Source: Gonatopus flavifemur
Lineage: Eukaryota > Arthropoda > Insecta > Hymenoptera > Dryinidae
DNA: 64,000 bases
Assembly (NCBI GenBank): GCA_018340375.1
Contig: JAFFJZ010000020.1
Span: 2,170,001 to 2,234,000, forward strand
Direction: 5' to 3'
The notes under the pieces were generated by a model, which saw nothing but the letters and a program-made list of their open reading frames with translations, was not told the DNA's origin and searched no databases. Shown here piece after piece: positions 55,812 to 64,000 of the stretch. Numbering within the stretch: the first letter of the stretch is position 1; each line of letters opens with the position of its first letter. The position numbers and the translations under genes are program-made.

Positions 55812-56340
55812 TATTCTATTCAGCGGACAACTCATGAAATGGAATAAATTGAACTAAGATATTGTTGTTATGGTATGTGACATTCAATCAAATGTTACAT
55901 GTCATTATTTCAAACTATTTTGATTCCATACAAATATGTTCCACGCTCTTTCAAAGGAAAGAATCGATTGAACCAAATCCATGAAAATTACAATCAATTG
56001 CTCAAAGGATTGACTCAATTTCTTACGGGGTTGAGACAACTTCCTTTTCCAAACTCATCAGGCAGCGCAGTCAATTCCTAGATTCATTTCGCCGCATCCA
56101 AATGCGTGGCGGGATTGAGGCAACTGAAATTCAGTTGAATCAAACTATCCTTTTTCTCAGTGTAGCGATTATCAAATCATGTCTTTTCGGCGAGATGATA
56201 ATTCGGCAAATTTATCCCCTATCACGTTTTGCATATGTCAAAATCGACCAGCACTCACTGCTGGAGCTTTGTATTGACAAACAGCGAGAACTTAGTTGCG
56301 CACCGGATAGTGAGGGTATGAGAATGTATTAGAATCTATT
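55812..56340. other. Non-coding spacer
   Basis: Two short frames (55899-56081, 56102-56332) without recognisable domains; no gene called. Confidence 0.5.
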
Positions 56341-57371
56341 ACACGGAAAAAAATGACGTGTGGGTTTTGCATTGGTTGTTGTTATTTTGACATAACTGCT
56401 GAAGTGCATGCAATTAAAGTAAAATTCACATTGGGGCCAATGTTATGTGTACATTGCTACTGAAGTAAACAGCAGGCGTGTTGCCATGGTAACCATGATA
56501 ACAATGTAAATCCAACAGGACTCTGGAGTAAATTCTACATGAAATCCACACCGTAATTATAACCTCACTTTTCATCTTAGAGCATATATATATGGAGTGC
56601 TGATCCAGCCTGTTTGCCTGATGCCAACATGTTTCGGATATATTCCTCGACTGCGCAGGTGCGAAGTTTCCGATCTTTTACGAAATCTTCCGATACCTAC
56701 CGAAGTATAAAAATATATATATGTATGTAAGTTTTGAAATTAATCGTGAGTTATGAGGTTATAAAAAACTAAATAACGATACAGAATTTATACGATAATG
56801 CAAAAGAGACGTAATGTTTATTGTACATATCGCAAGATTATATTTGAAAATAAGATTACATCACAAAGCACGACGTGTTAATGACAAAACAACAAAGGAA
56901 TTTATTCGACATAAATTTACAAAACTAGTATTATTAAAAAACCAATAAATTAAAATATGATTAGAGAATTGATTTTACTCTTCGAAATAACTTGCATGAA
57001 ATCCTGGAATCCTTTATCAATCGATTCTATGAGAGAATTACTTTATTTAAAATTCTTATGCTTTTTTCATGAATTAATATTTTTAATGTACTAAAAACCA
57101 ACTTTGCAACCAAAAACCAAATCTGTCAAAGAAATAAATATAACCTTAAAATATTTTGACGTGTTTACTTTCCACCTAGGCATATATATATCACCGAAGG
57201 TACCCGAAAAATTACGAGATTTGCCGATGAAGAACGCGCATGCGCAATTGCAACTTTGATCTGAAACATTTTGGCTTCAACGAAACTATAGAAAACGGGC
57301 TGGATTAGCACTCCATATATATATGCTCTAAGCTTTTCATGCAATTCTTACGTGGTCATTTTTTTCCGTGT
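56341..57371. mobile_element. Outer foldback (ACACGGAAAAAAATGAC) hosting an hAT-like insert
   Basis: ACACGGAAAAAAATGACGTG at the left pairs with 'gtcatttttttccgtgt' at the right. The centre is split by the 757-bp element at 56576-57332; joining across its 8-bp target repeat leaves a roughly 0.27-kb MITE. Confidence 0.85.
56576..57332. mobile_element. 757-bp hAT-like non-autonomous element
   Basis: The ends CTTAGAGCATATATATATGG and onward to 'agtgctgatccagcc' are mirrored at the right (one mismatch in about 35 bp). An 8-bp direct repeat CTTTTCAT flanks it exactly (56568-56575 and 57333-57340). There is no coding sequence; the interior is AT-rich. The 8-bp target size fits hAT or P-type elements. 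Confidence 0.9.
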
Positions 57372-57530
57372 AGTCTTTCCTCAAAGGCTATCTGATTTAT
57401 CATGTTTGCATTGGATCCCATGTGGAAGTGGAATGAATTAAGGTGTTTCAATAGAATTCATCTGGAGAAACCAAAGTGAATTCTTTAATATATATTTTTC
57501 TTGTTGGTACACAGAGAAAAATGTGTATGG

Positions 57531-59196
57531 TAGAACCAGCAATATTCAATTCAATTCAATTCAATTCTTTATTTGTAGTTAAGCTCCAGCTTATACAAAA
57601 AGTACACAGTACAAAGGTACAATAATGATTGATTGAGTTGCATGGTTTCTACGTTCAAAATTATGTCGATAGTTCGTTTATATAATGCATCTACAGAACT
57701 GCATTCCAAATACATATTTATCCTTTTTCTATAGTTGACACCCCCTTATTCATTACGCAGGAATGATCTAACCTTCAGTATATTGCTGATATAATAATAT
57801 ATATTACTAATTCCTCTTTCAGTTTTAGCATATTCAGTCAGTAGATATGTTAGGTTCGCATACTCCAAGTTTTTGTTACAGATCCAATGATCTCTCAGCG
57901 GTCTGTACATAGGACATGAGAAGATTAAATGTTCCCAGGTTTCAGGTTCGCCGAGGTTACATACTGAACATATCTCTTCATGATTAATAATGTAAGACGA
58001 CTTATTAACGTGCATGTAAGTTTTTTGTTGATTCGCGAGTCTCAGTTGAACTAAAGTTCTTCGTTTAACAAACAGTAAATTTTCCTGTAAGTAATGTTCG
58101 CCTAAGCTTAAACTACTTATATTTCTAAAGTTGGGATTATATCGGCTCCCACAGATTCTTTCCAGGTCAATACTAAGGTCACTGTTTTCATATTTGATCA
58201 TGAGTGCATTTAGATCCGCCTTTGTCAATTCTTGTCTATTCCATATGTCAATTGCACCCACTTTTACGAGCATTGTTTGTAGGTGGTTGACCCAATTGTA
58301 TTGCTGTACTTGTTTTATATCGCGTTGTTGTCTACTACTATCCATAAGGTGTAGATATGCAAGTTTGGGTAACTTGTCAACTGGCATTGCGAGTAATTTT
58401 TTCCACCAGGTCAACATGGATTTGAATACAATTGAGCCAATTGTTTTCAAACCAAATTCTACTCTAATATAATGCTCGGGTGTAGATCTATGTAATAGGA
58501 ATAGGTTTTTAATAAATTGACATTGTATTTTTTCTATCTTATCTATATAACGAGTTGCCCAAATTTCTGCGGAATAGAGAAGAGTTGATATTACCATGGC
58601 TCTTGACATTTTGAGTATGGCATTCCAAGAATTGCATTTGGAGGTTGTGATGATTCTCCTCAGGTTATTTGCTGCACTATGGGCTCTGGTAATAAAACTA
58701 TTTGTAGCATTAAGAAATTTGCCCGAGGATGAGAAAATGACACCTAAATAACAGTATTCGCTACAATATTCTATGGGAACATCGCCCCATTTGAGTTTTT
58801 TGAATTTTCTCCTTTTCGGGGATCTATGAAATACAATAACCTTAGTTTTTTCTGTATTCAAATTCAATAGGTTTTCCTCACAATACTTTTTAAAAATATC
58901 CAGTTTCCTTTGTGCATCCCAGATTGTGTTGGCCAGGATAACAATGTCGTCTGCGAACATAAGCAAGATCAATTCTCTGGTTGAAAGTTTGAGTCCTTTA
59001 GCGCCATTAGCTTCAAAAAATTGGATGATGTCGTGAAGAAAGAGAGCGAATAACAATGGGCTGAGAGTTTCGCCTTGGAGAACTCCTTGAGTAATTTTTA
59101 TATTGTTTGACAACTGACCATTAATATTAATTCTCATTCTAGATGAATCATAAAATCTTGATAATATTGTGAGTATTTTACTAGAACCAGCAATAT
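57531..59196 (-). mobile_element. 5'-truncated non-LTR retrotransposon with perfect 15-bp TSD
   Basis: TAGAACCAGCAATAT occurs at 57531-57545 and 59182-59196, a perfect target duplication. The minus-strand 3' end has AATAAAG followed by four or five TTGAA repeats (57546-57567), so the element uses a simple-repeat tail and not poly(A). The 5' end is truncated within the reverse transcriptase. The intact duplication and open frame point to a recent insertion. Confidence 0.95.
57746..59137 (-). CDS. LINE reverse transcriptase C-terminal part, open 463 codons
   Basis: It starts inside the RT fingers/palm: QGVLQGETLSPLLFALFLHD, then MFADDIVILANT (intact catalytic FADD) and NLNTEKTKVIVFHR. Thumb and connection follow (LKWGDVPIEYCSEYCYLGVI, RAMVISTLLYSAEIWATRYI). 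Near the end is a zinc-knuckle-like CSVCNLGEPETWEHLIFSC (C-x2-C-x9-H-x4-C) typical of many non-LTR elements. There are no stops or frameshifts, but the endonuclease and the first RT motifs are missing because of the 5' truncation, so the product is not active alone. Clade not determined; CR1/L2-like is possible from the tail. Confidence 0.9.
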   Translation of the reverse strand: MRININGQLSNNIKITQGVLQGETLSPLLFALFLHDIIQFFEANGAKGLKLSTRELILLMFADDIVILANTIWDAQRKLDIFKKYCEENLLNLNTEKTKVIVFHRSPKRRKFKKLKWGDVPIEYCSEYCYLGVIFSSSGKFLNATNSFITRAHSAANNLRRIITTSKCNSWNAILKMSRAMVISTLLYSAEIWATRYIDKIEKIQCQFIKNLFLLHRSTPEHYIRVEFGLKTIGSIVFKSMLTWWKKLLAMPVDKLPKLAYLHLMDSSRQQRDIKQVQQYNWVNHLQTMLVKVGAIDIWNRQELTKADLNALMIKYENSDLSIDLERICGSRYNPNFRNISSLSLGEHYLQENLLFVKRRTLVQLRLANQQKTYMHVNKSSYIINHEEICSVCNLGEPETWEHLIFSCPMYRPLRDHWICNKNLEYANLTYLLTEYAKTERGISNIYYYISNILKVRSFLRNE

Positions 59197-59654
59197 AAAA
59201 ATTGTCAACATTTTATTGCTGGTTATGCAATAATTTGTTGTTCGTACAGCAACAGCAACAGGAAATTCCGATCACCGGATAAAAAAATTAATTTCCAGCA
59301 CATAGGTATACAATTTATCATGAATTTGACTGAAAATTTCAAACCCCATGGTTTTGAACACAAGTTCTTACATTGAGGAAAAAAACATGTAAAATTTACA
59401 TCTTATTGAGCAAATATATGGATGATTCAAAATATGGTTCGAGTGGATGTACCATATGAGAAATTTACATTCTTGGAATGTACGCAGAACATATGAAAAA
59501 TTAGTTTAAAAGAATCATCTGGGAAGATTTATTGGTAGATCATCTATAATAATCCACTTCTCCTTCGAACAAAATGTTGGATATCTTCCGTCAAATGACA
59601 CAAAAATATGCGATTCTTCAGTATTGTGAAATATCGTCCTGACTGAAGTCTTTT
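59197..59654. other. Non-coding spacer
   Basis: Contains the far side of the sequence into which the LINE inserted ('aaaattgtcaacattttattgctgg'), with an inverted 'ccagcaat / attgctgg' pair across the insertion. No gene. Confidence 0.5.
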
Positions 59655-59926
59655 ACACGGAGGGAAATGTGGTTTCCAATACATATTACACCATTTTGTC
59701 CGAAATTAGCAGTATAAGTGAAATTATATAATTTTTTTTTACAACACAGTGTGGTAAAAATTCATGCTTTATGATGTGATGTTGCGCCGAATTGAACGAT
59801 TTTTCAAATCATTGAGCATGAATTTTTACTACACTGTATTGTAAAAATGACACTATTTCACGTATACTGTTACTTAAGTACAAAATGTAGTAATATTTAG
59901 GACATTATTTTCTTCCAATCACAAGT
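59655..59926. mobile_element. 0.27-kb foldback MITE (TACACGGAGGGAAAT)
   Basis: 'catattacaccattttgtcc' at the left pairs with 'gtacaaaatgtagtaatatt' at the right, and 'acacagtgtggtaaaaattcatgct' with 'agcatgaatttttactacactgt' in the centre. The right terminus is less well conserved. Confidence 0.75.
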
Positions 59927-60016
59927 CAAGATTTAGACAAGCGAAATTTTGAAATTTCAAAAAACAATCTTTTGGGAGATTCCTGAAAGAAATCTTATAC
60001 GATGGTTCCCATCTCC

Positions 60017-61497
60017 TGGAAGACATTTTGAGGAAGATTGCTGAAAGAACATTTAAAAGGAATATGTTCGACACTTTTGAAAAATTTCCTTCGAGCTAGC
60101 TTTCAAAAAACGAGAACTGTTGGATAAAATATATTGAGAAGAATAGTTTTTGAAAATCTTAGGAATTTTGCTGGCATACTCAAACTAGTTCGAGTTGACT
60201 ATACTCTAAGAATGAAATTATGTCCTTAATATGGAAAATCTTTGATTCACTGTGTTGTTTGAGAGAGAAAAAATCGGAACAAAATGTTTCATCAGTACGA
60301 TTCTTTGGTAAAAAAATTCTCTCTGAATCTCTATATTTTGGGACATTTTCCAGAGAGATTCGGAGTAATTTCAGAGTGATTTAGAGGAAGTTAGAGACTT
60401 ATCAGATAGTGATACATCTTGAATATCTCAAATTTTCTGTGATTCTCTCGGAATTTTTCTAATAGAGATTTAGAAATTTTCCGAAATCTTTCTGAATTGT
60501 TTTTAATTCATTCGTTTATTTAGAATTCAAAGCTTCCTCTGAATTTGAGTGAATTCCTCTGAATCCCTCTGAAAAATACACCGCACAATTTTTCCCAATT
60601 CGCTCCTGTCGAAAATGCCAGACAGAAACAGGCTAAAATGACGAAATCTGTACAGAAACAGGTAGGAACGAGTCGCTTGCGCTGAGGACAGTATACGGTA
60701 ACGGTTACTGAAAAGAATAGTTATCAGGTGACAGATATTTCAAAATTGCGATGAGACCATTCAAGATCAGATTGAATGTGATACACTGTTTACAGTTAAG
60801 GTAGGTTAACATAAGAACGACCACCAAACCGCGAGTCATCTCTCAACTCCTATTCTTAAGTCGCGATGAGAACTGGAGCGAATGGTAATCAATCCCATAT
60901 ATTTTTCTCCGTGTGTATCTGTATCTCTCCTAAACTACCTGAAAGCCCCTGCACAGCAAAAAATTTATCGTCATTGTTTAAAGTGTTAGAATTTGTATGT
61001 AGAATATTCAACATTCTAGGGTGTTGATTCAATACAATCGTTGTGTTAATACAAACGATTGTGTTGAGTCCGATTGTGTTGAATTAACACTCTAGAATGT
61101 TCTACAATTCAATATTCAATACAAATCAGAATTCAATATTCTACACACAAATTTTAACACTTAACACAATGACGAAAAATTTTTTACTGTGTGAAATCTT
61201 GAACCCAAAATTTAACTGAATTTATTCTCCCCTGAATTCCTCTGCATTTCTCCGAATCTTTCTGGGAAGTTCAATGCACAATTCTTTCTTATATTCACCT
61301 GCCTCTGAATGTCTCTGAAACTTTCTACCTTTGAAATCTTCAACCAAAAATTTCTCTCTGAATCTTCCTAAATTTCTCTGAATCTCTCAAAAATTCTCAG
61401 AATCCCTCTGAATCTTGGAACAAAATTTTTATTCAATTTACTTTTCTCTGAATTCTCTTGAACTCCTCCGAATCTCTCTGAATCACTCTGAAAAGTT
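60017..61497. repeat. Left arm of a long inverted repeat running off the window
   Basis: The reverse complement of 62597-64000, base for base over most of its length (for example 'tggaagacattttgaggaag' at 60017 pairs with the last bases of the window). It contains the hairpin at 60951-61195 and CTCTGAATC minisatellite text. No gene. Confidence 0.92.
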
Positions 61498-61740
61498 CAG
61501 CGCACAATTTTCCCCACCCACTTGTCTCCAAATCTCTATGAAATTCTCTAAATGCCTCTGAAATCTTGAACCAAAAATTTCATTCAATTTATTTTCTTCT
61601 TAATTTCCCTGAGTCTTAAAAAGTTCGACACATAATTTTTCCAAATCCAACAGTCTCTGAATTCTTTTGAATTTTCCTGAACAACGATGAATTGCTCTGA
61701 ATTCCTCTGAATCATCCTGAATCCGAATAGATAGTTCATA
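60530..61740. repeat. CTCTGAATC-type minisatellite
   Basis: Imperfect 10-12 bp units (TCTCTGAATC, CCTCTGAATT) recur tens of times at 60530-60600, 61200-61560 and 61660-61740, and in inverted orientation at 62600-62890. Confidence 0.85.
60951..61195. mobile_element. 0.25-kb palindromic MITE in the left arm
   Basis: CACAGCAAAAAATTTATCGT pairs with 'acgaaaaattttttactgtg'. Inside, 'gttagaatttgtatgtagaa' and 'attctacacacaaattttaac' pair. The equivalent copy in the right arm (62925-63059) lacks the central 100 bp. Confidence 0.85.
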
Positions 61741-62576
61741 TTTTCTGAGACAGGATAATGTTAACATTTTATTGCAATTGTTAATTGATTCGATTTATAA
61801 ATTTCGATCAAAAGCTAAATGCAAAAATGTACATCACAATTAGGAAACCAGGTTTCTATCTTGCATTACTTGTATGTGTTTGAAAAGTTCAATACTCATC
61901 TTTTATTGAGATGTTCATTGAAAATTATATTTTAATGTATCAAAATCAAAGTGAATCAATCATCTTTCAGAGCAATATGTTTTGGATTTTTGATATACCA
62001 GTGATTCCAGCTTGTGAATAAGTAGATGAGTGAATAAACCAATAAATAAATGAATCAATAAATTAATATTTCAGAAATATACTCCAATAAACATTTTTGG
62101 ATCAGTCTGAAAGATATCTCAAAGAGATCTAAAAGATGTCTCACGCAACAAATTTAGATAAGTTCAAGACATCTTGTAGGATATCTAGAAGGCATCTTGA
62201 AGGAAGATATCTGAAACATATCGAAATTTGTTGCGTAAGACATCTTTTAGATCTCTTTCAGACATCTTTTAGAGTGTTCGGGACGACTTTCATGAAAATG
62301 TTTATTGGGACGTAATAAAATAAACTTATATTATAAAAACCACTTTGGGAAAATATTCTACTCGAGATAATGTTGATTGGAAATGTGAATGATATGCTCC
62401 GTAAAATATATTTCCATTGACAAAAATACAAATATGCTGATATATGCACTTTTTCACAAAATATACCAAAATATGCACGCATCTATAAAATATGCTAAAA
62501 TATGATCTAACACATGTGACTTAAAAGGGTCATTTTGATCTGAAATGTATGAATATCAAAGCTATTTGTCCGTCAG
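61741..62576. other. Spacer of the long inverted repeat
   Basis: No gene. It contains the foldback at 62084-62309. Confidence 0.6.
62084..62309. mobile_element. Foldback MITE with CCAATAAACATTTT termini
   Basis: CCAATAAACATTTTTGGATC at the left is mirrored by 'atgaaaatgtttattgg' at the right. 'agacatctt / aagatgtc' words repeat in both orientations, and 'cgcaacaaattt' pairs with 'aaatttgttgcg'. Confidence 0.85.
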
Positions 62577-62596
62577 ATGCAGAATAAAGAATATGC

Positions 62597-64000
62597 CGAT
62601 AAAAGAAGGATTCAGAGAGATTTGGAGGAGTTGGTGAAAAATTCAGAGAGAAGTAAATTGAGTAAAGGTTTTGTTCCAAGATTCAGAGGGATTCAGAGAA
62701 AGGTAAAGTCTGAAAAATTGGGCGATGGATTTTTTAGAGGGATTCAGAGAGAAATATGGATTAAATTTTTTGTTGAAAATTTCAAAGGTAGCAAGTTTCA
62801 GAGACATTCAGAGGCAGGTGAATATAAGAAAAAATCGTGCATTGAAATTTTCAGAAATATTCAGAAAAATTCAGAGGAATTCAGGGGAGAATAAATTCAG
62901 TGAAATTTTGGGTTCAAGATTTCACACAGTAAAAAATTTTTTGTCATTGTGTCAAGTGTTTGAATTTGTGTGTAGGATATTGCACATTCTAGAGTGTTGA
63001 ATATTCTACATACAAATTCTAACACTGTAAACAATGACGATAAATTTTTTGCTGTGCAGGGGCTTTCAGGTAGTTTAGAAGAGATACAGATACACACGGA
63101 GAAAAATATATGGGATTGATTACCATTCGCTCCAGTTCTCATCGCGACTTGAGAATAGGAGTTGAGAGATGACTCGCGGTTTGGTGATCGTTCTTATGTT
63201 AACCTACCGTTTCCATGGTGATGTAAACAGTGTATCACATTCAATCTGATCTTGAATGATGCTCATCGCAATTTTGAAATATCTGTCACCTGATTACTAT
63301 TCTTTCTAGTAACCGTTACAGTATACTTTCCTCAGCGCAAGCGACTCGTTCCTACCTGTTTCTGTACAGATTTCGTCATTTTAGCCTGTTTCTGTCTGGC
63401 ATTTTCGACAGGAGCGAATTGGGAAAAATTGTGCGGTGTATTTTTCAGAGGGATTCAGAGGAATTCACTCAAATTCAGAGGAAGCTTTGAATTCTAAATA
63501 AACGAATGAATTAAAAACAATTCAGAAAGATTTCGGAAAATTTCTAAATCTCTATTAGAAAAATTCCGAGAGAATCACAGAAAATTTGAGATATTCAAGA
63601 TGTATCACTATCTGATAAGTCTCTAACTTCCTCTAAATCACTCTGAAATTACTCCGAATCTCTCTGGAAAATGTCCCAAAATATAGAGATTCAGAGAGAA
63701 TTTTTTTACCAAAGAATCGTACTGATGAAACATTTTGTTCCGATTTTTTCTCTCTCAAACAACACAGTGAATCAAAGATTTTCTATATTAAGGACATAAT
63801 TTCATTCTCAGAGTATAGTCAACTCGAACTAGTTTGAGTATGCCAGCAAAATTCCTAAGATATTCAAAAACTATTCTTCTCAATATATTTTATCCAACAG
63901 TTCTCGTTTTTTAAAAGCTAGCTCGAAGGAAATTTTTCAAAAGTGTCGAACATATTCCTTTTAAATGTTCTTTCAGCAATCTTCCTCAAAATGTCTTCCA
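62597..64000. repeat. Right arm of the long inverted repeat (continues beyond the window)
   Basis: Pairs with 60017-61497. The hairpin MITE here (62925-63059) is a shortened palindrome. The short frames at 62577-63142 are translations of the CTCTGAATC repeat and MITE, not genes. Confidence 0.92.

Noticed and set aside
62577..62894. A 105-codon basic frame
   Set aside because: It is a translation of the CTCTGAATC minisatellite and is broken in the inverted partner arm.

Overview
The window is nuclear DNA of an animal, most likely an insect (a parasitoid-wasp-like genome would fit, but no sequence here fixes the taxon). The evidence is AT-rich DNA, GT-AG introns as short as 60-110 bp, a meiotic MSH5 gene, mariner, piggyBac and RTE-type elements of arthropod type, and a very dense population of foldback elements (MITEs). 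Only one host gene is clear; nearly everything else is mobile or repetitive DNA, often nested two or three deep.

Layout. 1-9385: repeats only (a GC-rich 'GGTGCGGG' minisatellite in inverted arms, a degenerate 'GAATC' repeat landscape, two large foldbacks, an 827-bp TIR element and an 11-bp CATATATGGGT array). 9386-20784: an 11.4-kb unit bounded by inverted arms of about 1.9 and 2.0 kb. It holds an intact 658-codon RAG1/Transib-like transposase gene (15251-17227, +), a decayed second gene of a widespread arthropod family whose function I do not know (13417-11529, -), two partial copies of that second gene, and a 120-bp satellite in both arms and inside. 21248-22568 and 22938-24215: two nearly complete but broken mariner elements with clear TIRs. 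24595-26086: a nested inverted-repeat element with a tRNA-like core.

26404-39686 (possibly to 48629), +: MSH5, ten recognisable exons with consistent splice phases and a candidate eleventh exon 8.7 kb downstream. Intron 4 is about 10 kb because it contains a piggyBac element (28306-36069), itself split by an RTE-type LINE (30720-34069) flanked by an 11-bp target duplication. Intron 7 is short apart from a 172-bp MITE with an 8-bp target duplication.

39687-64000: more MITEs, a tandem-inverted cluster of the 827-bp family (41083-42977), a 0.56-kb palindrome (45885-47367), a pogo/Tigger-like TIR element (49625-51001), a tRNA-like sequence (54403-54480), an hAT-like 757-bp element nested in another foldback (56341-57371), a 5'-truncated LINE with a perfect 15-bp target duplication (57531-59196), and the start of a long inverted repeat (60017-64000) that runs off the window.

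The genes do not form an operon or pathway. MSH5 is the host meiotic-recombination gene; the other coding sequences belong to transposons. The most unusual item is the two-gene, giant-TIR unit with the RAG1-like protein. All homology calls rest on reading the translated sequence and recalling family motifs; no database search was run.
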